Below, one piece after another: positions 1 to 10,775 of a stretch of DNA of 64,000 nt (position 1 is the stretch's first letter; each line of letters opens with the position of its first letter). Made by a program: the position numbers and the translations under genes. The notes under the pieces were generated by a model. It saw only the letters and a list, made by a program, of their open reading frames with translations, did no database searches and was not told the origin of the DNA. The stretch comes from Alopecurus myosuroides. Taxonomy: Eukaryota; Streptophyta; Magnoliopsida; Poales; Poaceae. The stretch lies in NCBI GenBank assembly GCA_028641055.1, contig CM054060.1:164274696-164338695 (forward strand). The letters run 5' to 3'.

Positions 1-604
1 TCCCAGATCGGAACTTCACGCCTGACGCCGTTAGCCCCACGGTGGGCGCCAACTGTCGAGACATCGTAGTAGTTTTCATAGACGGGGGTGCCATGAGACT
101 ACGGTAGAGACGTGGGGTAACGGGATCGCGTGGTGAACAGTGAACACAGGATTTACCCAGGTTCGGTACGTCGCGACAGTACGACGTGCCTACTCCTGCA
201 CTTCTCACTAATCAGGACTAAAGCCTGGATATAGAATTACAATGTGAGGTTTGGATCTAACTATTCGCAGAGGATCAACTTCTCGGCGAGTTAGCCTATA
301 TCTTCTTCTCTGTTATTCGTTATCAAACTTATCTCCCGTCCGGCTTTATATAATAGCCGGATTAGGGCTTACAGAATAGGAAACCTAGAAGACTACGGTA
401 ACTATAACTTGGAAAGTAAGGAATCTGTCTTCTCCTCCAAGCCAGATCACGTGGGCCGTGATCCGGGTCCTTCTAGAATCCGGCTTCTGTGCGTCGGGTT
501 ACTGGGCCGCCCAATGGACCACAGCCCACTACCGCTTGGGCCACCCTGGTAATCCGGCACTTTGACTACCATCTGATATACCCCTATTTGGTATATATCC
601 GACA
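1..604 (-). mobile_element. 5' LTR and primer site of an LTR retrotransposon leaving the window
   Basis: The LTR occupies 54-604 and has the inverted termini TGTCG...CGACA. Immediately to its left, on the minus strand, lies a primer-binding-like stretch beginning TGGCGCCCACCGTGG (about 36-51). The element therefore reads leftwards and its body lies outside the window. It cuts into the gag/protease frame of the next element: that frame is recognisable down to about position 605 and unrelated beyond it. The expected 5-bp target duplication would be GTGCG at 605-609; its partner is off the window. The same primer site and a similar 'acccaggttc' box occur in the neighbouring element, so the two are related Gypsy-type families. 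No coding sequence of this element is visible. Confidence 0.75.
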
Positions 605-1087
605 GTGCGGCAATTCTCCCTGGTGCCGAATAGCACGTCTATCCATAATCGGCCAATCGGATTGCAAGAGACTCCTGGCACAATGCCATGGAAAATGGTC
701 TTGCTGGGTAGCAGCATGTTCTCGGCCATACCGAGCTTCTCAAGTGTGTCTCTATATACAATGTTGATGCTGCTGCCATTGTCAATCAGCACCTTGCTGA
801 ACCTCACGTTCTTCTCAGGACCCAGGAAGGTAGGATCCAGTACCAAGGCGTAGCTACCCGGATTGGGCATCACCTTAGGATGATCCGCTCTGGACCACGT
901 GATTTCTTGGTTGCACCAGTGCATGTAGTGAGGAACAGCAGGGATCACAACATTGACCTCCATGGCACGCCTGTGCTGGGACTTCTTGTCGACAGGCTCA
1001 GAGGTGAAGATCATGTAGCTCTCGTGATGCTCCTGGTACCGGTTGCGGTCTCCGCCACCATTGTTGTCGTTGTTGTTGTTACCTTGG

Positions 1088-1119
<32 letters not shown>

Positions 1120-3640
1120 CTTGTTGCCTCTGTTGTTGTTGCGGGTGTTGTAGTAGTTGTTGTTGTTGTTGCGGTAGCCATCGTTGTTGAAGTGGCGGTT
1201 GGCTCCTAAAGCCACCTGGTTCACATTCTCTCTTCTCGGGAAGGCTGGAGGCCGAGCAGCGGGTGCGCGAGCAGGCTGCACCGCGGCATTCGCAACTGGC
1301 AGAGGAGGAGGAGGAGGCAGGCCCTCATTCTTGTTTTCTTCCCACAAACTGCACTGCCGAGTAGTGTGGTTGGAGGGTCTTGCGGGATGCCGAGTGTGGA
1401 AACTGCATGGGCCATCCTTCATGTCCTTGAAGACAAAGTTTGGTGCCGGACCCGAGTTGCCGCTACCCTGCTGAGAAGCGATGTATGGCTTCTTATTACC
1501 TTGGCCCTGATTCTGGTTCTGCCCATACTGGGCTCCAACAGTTTTTGGCCTCTGGCTACTCCCCGCTCTGGTTGCCACAGCATTCACTTCCTCAGGATCG
1601 TACCGGGTATCAATCCGGTCACCTCTGCGCTTGTTGCGGAACTCATTGCGCTTGCTGGTGTTGATGTTGTAGTTCCTTCTCGGCTCAGCAGCATCAAGAA
1701 GAGGCTGGGTTGGGTCACCGAGTGCGTACTGACCCGCAATCCGGATAGTCTCAGCGAGAGTACTCGGCATCTCCCTCTGGAGCCTTTGCCACAACATGCT
1801 GCCATGCCTGCAGCCCTGCGCAAACCAAGTGATGGCCTGGGCCTCATTCACACCCTCACAGGTGTTCCTCAAAGTACTCCACCGAGTAAGATACTCTCGG
1901 TCTGTCTCCTCTTCTCGCTGCCTGCAAGCGGATAGCTGTTGCGGCCTATTCGGCCTCCGGTAGGTGCTGGTGAAATTGCTGACGAAAGCCTCCGCGAAGT
2001 CAAGCCAGCAGTTGATGCTGTGCTTGGGCAGGTTGTTGAGCCAAGTTCTTGCTGGTCCCTCGAGCATCTGCGGGATGTACCGCACGGCCCATCTCCGGTT
2101 GCCGCCTGCAATGTGCACGGCTGTGACATAGTCATTGAGCCAATCTTCCGGCTTGGTGCTGCCGTCATAACACTTGGTCCCTCTAGCGAGCTGAAACTGC
2201 TTCACGGACGGCTCCGTCATGATGCGGGGGCCAAAGCATTCTGGGCCAGGCGGCCCCTTGCTCTCGAGTTGCGCAGATAGAGAAATCCGGTCCAACTTGT
2301 GCCTGGCATCACTGGGCTCCAGCACGCGCTCACCCACGCGATCCAGGATGTCATAACCCGCCAACCCCATAGCCGAGTAGCCATCATCATATCTGTCCAC
2401 CTGCACGACTGCAGGCTGCTCCACCGGGTTGGCGGCTGGTGCGACTGCACGCGGCTGCTGCCTCTGCCGAGTAGGCTGAGCAACTGGATGCTGAGAAGGG
2501 CCTGGGCGTTCTCCATCTCGGGCCTGGCTGTGAGCTTTATGGGCTTGATAGCCTGCTCCTGCAGTGTTGTGTTTTTGACCGGACTGTCGCGCCACAGCAT
2601 GCTGTTTCGCGGCGACAGTCGGGTCGTACACCTACATCTGCCTGTCTCTGCCGGAATGCCCACTTCGGTCCCTCTCACGACTGGGATGCGGTGATGAGGC
2701 TTGATCGTTAGATCTAGCCGCATGCGAGTGCACCACCTGAGAAGCTCCAGCACCCGGGTTGGCTTTCCGGAACTCCTCGTTCTACCTAGCAGCCTCTAGC
2801 ACTAGCTCATTGAGCCTCTCCTGCTGCCTCACGCGCGCGTCGCCAGCGAGATGCGGCAACTCAGCAGCTACAGCCTCAACAGCTCTAAGGGTTTTGGCGG
2901 GGGTGTTGTATTTGGGTCTGGTGGTGGTGGTGTTTTGACTAGCGGCTTGGCCAGCAGTTTCACCAACTGCCGCCATCTCGGTGCCTAGGTTGCGGCGCAT
3001 AGCGCCTGTCTTGGAAGGCCTCCTCACTACCGGCGTAAAGCCGTGAGCTCTGTTGTAATCATTCTGGTCCAGGTTCAGCTCAAGCCTAACCTTATCCAGC
3101 TCCGCCTGCTCGGCGAGCAGCGCCTGGCGCTGCTGGTCGAGCTGTGCCCGCATGGTCATGAGCTCGAGCTCGGTGGGAGGCGGCATGACCATCCGCACGA
3201 CGGACGCAGGTATCGTCGGAGTAGTGGAGGGAGGAAGGTTAAAGTCCTTCTCGTAGGGCTTGTGGGTCTTTCCGCCAGCACTCGAGCCAGCGAGATCCTC
3301 GATGACGCCCGCAGCGGCAGCAGCCGCGCCCTTCCCGGCATCAGCAGCAGGGCCGGTCACCATCACCTCCACGCTGTCCGCAGAGCGGCCAATCGGCCTC
3401 CCGCGTGCGGCGATGACAGCAGGGGGATCTTCCGCGACATGCACCTCCCCGGGGTACTCGTGGTCGATGACGGTGGCGACATAGACGAGGTGCGCGCCGA
3501 AAGAGAGCACCGAGCCGCCCTCCGGCATGGCCCTACCGCCGAAATCGCCGGCGTTGTCGGTGACGAAGTCGAAGGAGCCGAATATGTGGACGAGGCCACA
3601 AACTACACGCTCTCCAGTAGCAGAAATTGATCCCGTCCGA
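605..3640 (-). pseudogene. Retrotransposon gag-protease frame with in-frame stops
   Basis: One reading frame runs from about 3,640 down to 605 on the minus strand but is closed by TAG at 2,782-2,784 and TAG at 2,632-2,634. The N-terminal part has a helical, Gln/Leu-rich segment. The central part is a retrotransposon gag domain (W-rich, with 'GPARTWLNNLP' and 'FVSNFTSTY' near 2,000). An Asn-rich linker encoded by TTG-type triplets follows. A retroviral-type aspartic protease ends it, with the catalytic motif LIDNGSS near 780-800. No zinc knuckle was identified with confidence. An open frame begins further upstream (3,816), but that part lies inside the LTR, so the real start is probably nearer 3,530 or is supplied by splicing. 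The frame then runs into the LTR at 604 and is lost. Confidence 0.7.
1061..1175. repeat. TTG/CAA trinucleotide tract (poly-Asn linker in gag)
   Basis: Nearly uninterrupted TTG triplets read on the minus strand as AAC/AAT-type codons and give runs of up to eleven Asn with scattered Gly and Arg. The tract lies between gag and protease and behaves as a coding microsatellite, likely variable in length between copies. Confidence 0.85.
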
Positions 3641-3688
3641 ACGGAAACTCCAGCCAGCGCCGCTGGTTGCCCCACGGTGGGCGCCAAC

Positions 3689-4517
3689 TGTCGTGGTGGT
3701 GTCACGGCAGATGCCAGAGGATGGCTAAAGATGTGGGGACGATGGACGCTGGAGGCGCTCGGGGAGGGATCACGCAGCGAGTAGCCGCGTGAGGATGAAC
3801 CTAACACTGCAAACAACAGGATCTACCCAGGTTCAGGGCCCTCGTGTGGAGGTAAACCCCTACTCCTGCCTTTCTCTCTTTGTATTCGTGTCTTACCGAG
3901 TAGCCACAGTACAAGTGTTTCTTACAACCGAGTAGACACTCTTCTCTCTATGCAACTGTAGCCCCTTCGTAGTCTCGTCCCTCGCGCAGGAGGAGGCAGG
4001 ACACCTTATATACTGGTGCCCAGCCGGATACAGCCAAGATGTCGACATAGTGTGCGCACTGTACACTTCCAGCTTCCCGCTGACAGCTTTGGCTTCCAAG
4101 TTTGTCTCCGTGTGGAAAGTCGTTGTGCAAAACCAAGAAGCTGATCTGTTATCACTGACACTGTCACGGGGTAGGCCCCCCCTAACCTGCGACGGCCTGC
4201 TGACACCCTGGCGCGGATAAGCACGCGCTCTGCAGATGAACAGTAGCCCAGTACGGACCCAGGATACGCGGGATCCTGTGTCAGAATGGCTCCTTTGACT
4301 TCTGGCCCGAGTAGGAGACCGCCATTTCTACTCGGACCACTTCCTCTACTCGGAGGAGAATAACTTCCTTGATTCTTCCTCCTGCCACCAGTGTGTACGG
4401 CCGAATAGCAGTCGACCGGGTAGCGAGTACCGGGTAGCCAGCTATTCTGCCAAACGTCTCTTCTGATCTTTGCCCTTAGCACTTGCCTTTACCCTACTCG
4501 GGGGTAACCCCCCGACA
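3689..4517 (-). repeat. 5' LTR of the Gypsy-type element
   Basis: 829 bp bounded by TGTCG at 3,689 and CGACA ending at 4,517, directly next to the primer-binding-like site. The outer flank begins GTTCA, a possible target duplication; the partner lies outside the window. The repeat contains several 'actcgg' and 'gagtag' boxes. Confidence 0.8.
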
Positions 4518-5563
4518 GTTCACTAGTGGTGTCTCTCCGTGAAAGATAAATAATATGTGTGGTGAACAAATTACAGCTGGGCAATTGACAGAAATGAAGG
4601 TTGCACCGTAGCGCATATGCAAGACATAAAGATTACTATGTGATTCATGCGGGCATTACAACAAATTACATAGACCGTCATCCAACTACATCTATGAATC
4701 CACCCTCCGAATATCATCCAAACAAACATTGGGTATTAAGTTGCAAGCAACAGATTATTGTTGTGTAATGTAAACAATGTAAACTAGGTAAACACCGTTG
4801 TTTTCTCCCTAATGGCAACATCACATCCTCCATCCGTCACATTTCTGTCACTCGAGCACAGATGCAAAGGAGGCATGAACCCACTATCGAGCATAAATAC
4901 TCCCTCTTGGGGTTACTAGCATCTACTTGGCCAGAGCATCTACTAATAACGGAGAGCATGCAAGATCATAAATAACATATGCATGAAGATAACATGATAG
5001 ATTGATAATCAGAAGACATAGATTCAACATTCATCAGATCCCATCAAACACAACATGTAGCATTACGTAAAGATGATCTTGATCATGTTAGGCAACTCAC
5101 AAGATCTAAACATGAGGTAAAAAGTGGAGAGAACAACCATCTAGCTACTGCTATGGACCAATAGTCCAGGGATGAACTACCCACACATCACTTCGGAGGA
5201 GGGCATGGTGGTGTAGACCCCTCCGGTGATGAATTCCCCTCCCGGCAGGGTGCCGGGGAGAGCTCCAGAACCCTCCCGATCTCGGGATGACGATGACGGC
5301 GGCCTCGGGTGTTTTTCGGGATGAAGTGGGATATATTTAGGGTTTACGTCTCGGGGGGGGGGGGGGTATAAATAGGCGAAAGGGAAAGGCGGTGGAGGCC
5401 GGGGGGGAGGGGCTCCCTATGGTGTGGGCCCCTTGAGGCCCCCTCCGGGTCTCTTCGAGACTCCGTGGAACCTTCGGGAATTCTAAGACTTCCGGGCTTC
5501 AAATTTTCCAATTCCGAGAATATTTCTAGAACAACTTTTCTGAAACTAAGAACAACAGAAAAC
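4518..5563. other. Unclassified transposon-like non-coding sequence
   Basis: No gene is visible. The first part is AT-rich (4,520-5,150). From about 5,190 it becomes GC-rich with a 14-G run at 5,353-5,366 and text resembling the GC-rich half of Triticeae LTRs ('cagggtgccggggagagc' at about 5,247). It may be a solo or partial LTR, but I could not find paired termini. The pseudogene that follows begins in its right-hand end. Confidence 0.4.
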
Positions 5564-7260
5564 ATGGAACTGACTCTGTGGCATCTTGTCAATAGGTTAG
5601 TCCGGAAAATCGATAAAAATGACATAAAGTGTATAACAAACATGTGGGAAACAATAAGAAAACAATATGGAACATCAGAAATTAAGGATACGTTTATGAC
5701 GTATCAGGGTTCAACTATGAACCTATATCTTGACTACACCAATCAGTTCGACACCATTACCGCTGACATGGTAAGATTTGTATACTAAATAGTTGTAGAC
5801 CACCCATTAGGCTAAGACTAACAATCTAAATTTTATTATGCATAGGTTACCTAGGAGCCATATGTTGTTGATGCCTCGTTCGTCTTGAATCCAAAGTGTC
5901 TAGCTGATCAGCATCTTTGGCGGATGGAATGTCCGATTGTTTGTTTCTTTGCAGTGGAGTGGCATCTCCCAAATAAGGTAATGAGGCAATTTGGACTGTT
6001 CCAGAGGACCCCTCCTTTTTATAAGGACACTGACGCGTCGTTGCACCAGTAAGTGATTCTCATTTTCCTTACCTAGTGATCATTGTAGTCAATTATATTA
6101 GTTTAACGTATCTACAATTTTCAATGTAGAGACAAGAAACAGTTTAGGTCCACGAAGAATTTGCCAAGGAAGTTTGACAGTTTCATCACCCAGTCCCAGA
6201 CCATCGTTGATGACTTGACATGGGCTCGCGAAAATGGAGGAGTCACATTTGATGATCTTCCGCACAACACTGCTGCATTCGACATATACCTGAGTTGGCT
6301 AGCACCTAGGACTCGTCTGAAACTTCTCCCTCCTGCTTTCAACACTGAAAATATCTATGCTGCGGTAGACCCTGACAACATCGATTTGTCAAAGATAGAG
6401 TACAATAAGAGCATCAGGGACACCTGTCAATGCCAGGAGTTGGCGCCGGTGGTCAACACAATTGTGCGTCATGACGTATTCCATTCTGTTTAATTTAGTT
6501 TACAAATTTGTCGGTTGTGAACTAACTTATATTTTTTGTTTTCGTAGACAACACAGTTGAGGAAGCACCATGAGGAGACTAAGCGTGCGCTCCGTTGCGC
6601 TCCTGGACATCCAGAGTCTGAGTCTACCCTCAGAACCATGGTTGAGGTATGATGTGGCAATATCCACTGCTGATTGTTAGTTTCAATTCTCCGAATATGT
6701 TTGCTCAGATCACTTTATTTGTTGTTTGACAGAAAACCCGTGATTTTACACGTGGCATTTGTGCTCTGTTGGGTTGCCGTTTCACGTACGATGTAGTTCC
6801 CACGAGGTCTACCTCTCGGTCAAGTGGGCATCACTCATCGACGAGCGGCGGACATGGCTCATGGGGAAGGGCTGACTCTTCAAGCCGTCCCCACGGTGCC
6901 TATTCAAGCCGTGAGCGTTACGCGGACGATGACGAGGACGATGACGGCGAAGACGAGGATGTACCTGAATAGATGAACACCTCGCATATGCCAGATGGAC
7001 CAAGGCCAACTCCTCGTCAGCAGTACCGCAATCCTTTTGAGCTGAGGCAGCACAATCGCCCAAGGAGGGAGGCAAGATTTACTCCTGATATGTACGCTAA
7101 GGGCAAGAATCCAGCCACTCAGTCGCAGCAGCACGAGGAGCAAGAAGGGAAGACAGAGTTCGACGAGGAGGCTCATGTCGTCTACAAGAGAGTTAGGAAG
7201 CTCACGAAGCTCGCTATCAAGAGGGGTAACCCCCCGGCCGATGATGATGATGATGCCTAG
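5564..7260 (+). pseudogene. Plant mobile domain (MAIN-like) gene, two TAG stops
   Basis: Five exons in consistent phase can be read: up to 5,770; 5,846-6,048; 6,130-6,463; 6,548-6,646; 6,733-7,260, each bounded by GT and AG. The product matches the plant mobile domain (aminotransferase-like, PMD) found in MAIN proteins and in many plant transposons: a 'YTNQFDTITADM' segment before the W-x-PY site, 'DQHLWR', 'CFFAVEWHLPNKVMRQFGLFQ', then a 'KKQFRSTKNLP' segment. The tail is Ser/Gly-rich, then acidic (DDDEDDDGEDED), then basic, ending in DDDDD. Two in-frame TAG codons break it, at 5,852-5,854 (where the family normally has the Trp of W-x-PY) and at 6,970-6,972. The frame stays open for 96 codons after the second, suggesting recent inactivation. 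The first exon's start is uncertain. The gene is probably transposon cargo rather than a host gene. Confidence 0.75.
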
Positions 7261-7465
7261 TGCCATTGTCATAAACTTATGCCGTGATGATGTCGTTGAA
7301 CTTCTTTCATGAATTTGGGATGTAATTTGTGAACTTATGACGTGAACTATGGTCGTGGTGTTGTCGAACTGATGTTATGATCTTGTAAACTTATGTCGTG
7401 AATTTGTGATGTATTTGTGAATGTATTGTCGCCGTGAATTTCGATCTACTTGTTTCAAGCAAGGC
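7261..7465. other. Spacer after the mobile-domain pseudogene
   Basis: AT-rich sequence with loosely repeated 'aacttatg(a/c)cgtgaa' phrases at about 7,275-7,440, probably a 3' untranslated remnant. Confidence 0.35.
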
Positions 7466-7890
7466 TTAACGCCTCGGCCTAGGGCGTTATGGCCCCTGAC
7501 GAGGAATTGACGCGTATGTCCGCCCCTAAATCCACCCTACGTCTGTTAGGTCGCGGAGTTTGCACGGATTTAGCGAGGAAGTCCGCGTCCTGTTACGGCT
7601 TAACGCCCTCCGGGGCGACGTTATGGTCCCTGACGCGGAAATGGCCCGGATGTCCACCCCAAAATCCGCCCTGTCTCTGTTGGGTCGAGGAGTTAGCGCG
7701 GAGGGAGCCCGGAATTCCGTGACCCTCAGCTTAGCGCCCTAGGTGGAGGCGTTATAGCACATGAGGAGGAATTGGCGCGGCTGTCTGCCCCAAAGTCCGC
7801 CCTGGGTCTGTTGGGTTGCGGAGTTAGCGCGGAGGTCGCACGAAATTCCGGCATTAGACCCCTTAACGCCCCCGCTGGGGGCGTTAAACT
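7466..7890. repeat. Three-copy ~130-bp tandem repeat with TTAACGCC/GGCGTTA hairpins
   Basis: Units begin at about 7,466, 7,601 and 7,730, and a final partial unit at 7,861 (spacing 135, 129, 131). Each opens with a palindrome of the form (T)TAACGCC-n-GGCGTTA, then a conserved body including 'atgtccgcccc', 'ctgttgggtcg' and 'gagttagcgcgga'. The final palindrome (TTAACGCCCCCGCTGGGGGC and onward) is close to perfect. No protein is convincing across the units. Related palindromes recur at 10,613-10,775. Confidence 0.8.
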
Positions 7891-8304
7891 GTACAACGTA
7901 ACACCCCAAATAAGTTCGTTAAGTCATGTTTCCCTTTTTTTTTGCTTTTCCTACCATTTTTCTTGCTCACTGGTTATTCTATTTTCCTTTAACAGTTGGC
8001 AACACTAAAAATTCTATTTTCCTTTAACTCCATGTATGTTGACTTCAAGTGCATTTGCATTGCAACATTAAATTTCAATGATGTTTCAAATAACAAACAT
8101 TTATAATAAGAAAGATGACAAATATACTAACATAAACACAGATGCAAACCAACAATAACATACACATAGTCTGACACGAATACATATATTGTTCGACACG
8201 ATGACATAAACATAGTACAACATGAAACTGAAAACATAGTCTGACTATATCGCTAGCAAAAGAACATGGGACGGGACACGGAGAGCGATCCACTGCTCGG
8301 CATA
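7891..8304. other. AT-rich spacer, no recognisable feature
   Basis: Nothing gene-like was seen. The sequence is T-rich then A-rich, with a few 'gacac' and 'acataaacatag' short repeats near 8,125-8,230. Confidence 0.4.
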
Positions 8305-9115
8305 CTACACCTCTCCGTCGGAGGTAGACTCGCCGGAGCTAGACTCGTCAAGCTCGGAATCGGAGCTGCTCTCATCCGAGCTATCCTGGCAGCAAGGGGG
8401 GCGTACTAGGGTGTCGTCGAAGATCTTCACCTCCACAGCACGTCCACCCCGTCGTCGTTGATGTACCTGAATGTGAGCATGTTGCCCACATCCAGGTTGT
8501 GCATGCGCCGGAACTGCCCCCACCCTTGGCGCAGGTAGAGGTCCTCGCCACGTCGCTGCAGGAACACCTCAATGGGCCCGTTGGTGCAGCCCTCCAACTG
8601 GAGGCGGAACCTAAAGGTCCCGCTGCCCTCGAGTACCTGGGATATCCTCCGTGGCAGACGAAGTCTGTTCCGTAGTGGCTGTTCCGTAGGGTTTAGGGTT
8701 CCGTAGCAACAACGCCGCGCCCACACCCACACGTAGGGTTTAGGGTTCTGTAGTACCTGGGATATCCTCATCATCCTCCTCCTCCACGGACTCCCCCTCC
8801 GCAGCAACAGCGCCGCGCCCACACCCACACGTTGCACGTGCTCCGCGTCCACGTCCACGTCCTACACGTGTTCCCCGTCGTGCTCTGCGTCCACATCCAC
8901 GTCCACGCCCATGTCCACGGGCGGAGCCTTCCGCCTCCGCCTCCTCCTTGATGGCTACACGACCACCACGTCCACGCGCTGCACGCGATCCACGTGGACG
9001 TCCACGACCACGTGGTACAATTGCGTCATCTTCGACGAGGACGGGACGCCCACCGCCAACACGCGCACCGCGTCGCCGGGGGGCTCTCGCGATTGCTATA
9101 AAAAAAATAAAACAT
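8305..9115 (-). pseudogene. Decayed B3-like DNA-binding domain gene
   Basis: Minus-strand reading gives a basic RG/GR-rich tract with AT-hook-like GRGRPRG (about 8,830-9,070), an acidic patch (EEEDDED, about 8,770), then a B3-type fold signature: 'FRFRLQLEGC', 'LRQGWGQFRRMHNLDVGNML', 'FRYINDDG' (8,440-8,620), followed in another frame by 'VKIFDD' and an acidic Ser-rich tail ending at 8,305. The change of frame near 8,430 means at least one indel. A segment containing the splice-like 'tacctgggatatcctc' and the 'gccgcgcccacacccacacg' stretch is duplicated (8,634-8,725 and 8,755-8,830), which disturbs the exon structure. A possible acceptor is at about 9,100. B3 proteins bind DNA as transcription factors; this copy is probably dead. 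B3 assignment rests on motif pattern only. Confidence 0.55.
8634..8830. repeat. Local duplication inside the B3-like pseudogene, with telomere-like motifs
   Basis: Two copies of 'tacctgggatatcctc' (8,635 and 8,755) and of 'gcaacaacgccgcgcccaca' (8,704 and, with one change, 8,799) define a duplication of roughly 95-120 bp. Between the copies are repeated 'gtagggtttagggttc' stretches that resemble plant telomere units. Confidence 0.65.
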
Positions 9116-9870
9116 CGTAAGTGCAAATATAACTAATTTGGAAATATCTTACTAACTAGTTAATCTATATTACAAAGTTGCAACGTAGTTAATATAATTA
9201 GTTAATCTTAACATCCAAAATTGCAAAAATAAAAAAATACAAAAATGGAAACATCTTAAATTTTACTAGTTGCAACCACTACTTAAATTACAACCTATAA
9301 CTAGTGTAAACATAATGCACTACTTAAAATTTAATATAACTAGTTTATTTCACTACTCAAAATTTAATATAACTAGTGCAAAGTATTTAAGATATACAAC
9401 CTATAACAAGAATCAATATGATTTCAAATACACTAAGAAATCAACCACAACAATCAATATGATTTCAAAAATCAATATGATAACAATAACTACAACAAAT
9501 ATAAACTAGGGTTTCAAATAGACTATTGCTAGATGAACTAGAGTTTCAAATATACTATTGCTAGATGAACTAGGGTTTGACCAAACACAATCAAACACAA
9601 CATGGAACTATTTACATGTTAAATTGACCAAGATTCAACCCTAACATCAACTAGGGTGGGGATTTCCTAGATTTGATGGAACTAGGGTTTGATGAACTAG
9701 GGTGTGATGACCTAGGGTTTCAAATACAAAAGGGATTGGGATGAACAACAATGAGGAAGATGAACTAGGATGAACTAGGAGAGGGAATCAACTAGACTCA
9801 CAAAAATCCATGATTTCAACAAAAAAAAAGAGGACAGAAGAGAGGGACATAACTTTAGTTCTCCAAATCC
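9116..9870. other. AT-rich non-coding stretch with a 33-bp tandem duplication
   Basis: No gene is visible. 'Aactagggtttcaaata' phrases recur. Between about 9,508 and 9,575 a 33-bp unit ending 'ctattgctagatgaactag' is present twice, and looser 'gatgaactagggt' copies follow to about 9,780. The last part reads as the leader of the minus-strand frame described next or as ordinary spacer. Confidence 0.5.
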
Positions 9871-10605
9871 CTAGCCAAACTCCTCCGATCTATTCCGATC
9901 TACTCGATTTGGGGGTGGATTGGAGAGGAGATAGGGAGAAGAGAAGATAAGGAAAGAGTAGTCCGGTGCGGCGGCGGCGGGCTCGGCGGCGGCCAAGGGC
10001 TTCTTCCTCGGGGCCCTCGGCTTCGCCACGACGGTCTTCTTGCGTGGCGCGGCCTTGGGGTCCTTGGGAGCACCTCGCGGCCCCGCCCCGGCCGCCTTGG
10101 GGCGGCGTTTGGGTGCGGCCGGAACGGGCGGTCGGGGCCGGCTCGGCCGAGGCGGACGGGACGGGCGGGAGGGGCGGGACGAGGTGCTTTCCCGCCCGCC
10201 GCCGCTTGGCTCGACGGGAGGGGCTGGGGCGGACGGGGCCGGGGCGGCGGCGGCCGGCGCGGGAGGGGCTGTGGCGGCCATGGCGGCCACGGCCGGGGTC
10301 GGGGACGGCGCGGGAGGGGCCGGGGCGGCGCCGAGGACGGCGACCATGGCGGCGGCGCGGGGGGAGGCGGCGGCGGTTGGGGAAAACTCTCTCCCGCGCA
10401 TGCGTGCGGCTGGGATACGGGTTGGTGAGGGTCAACCCCTCCAACCCTTATTTTTAGAGGCTGGGAGGAGATTCCCGGGTCCGGCCTGTAATTTTTTTTA
10501 CGGGTTTAGGGGTTCTAATCTTTGGAATTTTTTCGTCGAAAACTGTAAAAAAAAGCAGTTAATTTTAGGGGTTTAAGGGTTTGAGGGTACTACTAGAGAT
10601 GCTCT
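9871..10605 (-). mobile_element. Probable PIF/Harbinger terminus with a first-exon frame
   Basis: The right boundary reads, on the minus strand, GAGCATCTCTAGTAGTACCC and is preceded by TAA (10,606-10,608), the target site expected for PIF/Harbinger elements. The subterminal region is rich in 'taaaccc' and 'ttagggg'. From 10,401 a minus frame starts with Met and gives an Ala/Pro-rich then Lys/Arg-rich protein ('APRKKTVVAKPRAPRKK') with a plausible splice donor near 9,964. This resembles first exons of Harbinger ORF1-type proteins in grasses. The matching left terminus and a DDE transposase were not found, so this is at best a fragment. A simple GC-rich host exon is the alternative. Confidence 0.35.
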
Positions 10606-10612
10606 AAGAGCA

Positions 10613-10775
10613 TAACGCCCCCGAGCAGGGCGTTAAGGCGCATAACGCCTTGGCTCGGGGCGTTAAGCGTGCTGCCACGTATGCGCCCCTGTCCACGGTG
10701 GCACGGTCAATAACGTCTCGCGTGTGGGGCGTTGACCTATGGAGCATAACGCCTTCGTGGAGAACGTTAAGCAAA
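10613..10775. repeat. Cluster of TAACGCC...GGCGTTA palindromes
   Basis: Four stem-loop motifs follow closely: 'taacgcccccgagcagggcg' then tta (10,613), 'taacgccttggctcggggcg' then tta (10,642), 'taacgtctcgcgtgtggggc' (10,709) and 'taacgccttcgtggagaacg' then tta (10,747). They are the same motif class as the array at 7,466-7,890. Whether they are transposon subterminal repeats or a dispersed hairpin family cannot be told from one window. Confidence 0.65.

Larger units (their letters stand above)
605..4517 (-). mobile_element. LTR retrotransposon (Gypsy-type), 5' part
   Basis: The 5' LTR is at 3,689-4,517 (829 bp, TGTCG...CGACA). It is followed on the minus strand by a primer-binding-like site TGGCGCCCACCGTGG (about 3,671-3,685), then gag and a protease domain. 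The element is interrupted at 604/605 by insertion of a related LTR element, so reverse transcriptase, integrase and the 3' LTR, if present, lie beyond the left edge. The gag-before-protease order and gag type fit Ty3/Gypsy. The stops in gag mean this copy is not coding-competent as it stands. Confidence 0.75.

Noticed and set aside
880..1209. Val-rich open frame on the plus strand
   Set aside because: It is the antisense of the poly-Asn tract in gag; pure triplet-repeat effect.
3043..3630. 195-codon plus-strand frame opposite gag
   Set aside because: Shadow of the gag reading frame; no family resemblance.
10040..10576. Long plus-strand Gly/Ala/Arg frames opposite the Harbinger-like piece
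   Set aside because: GC-rich sequence opens most frames; no domain, and the minus strand has the better start and composition.
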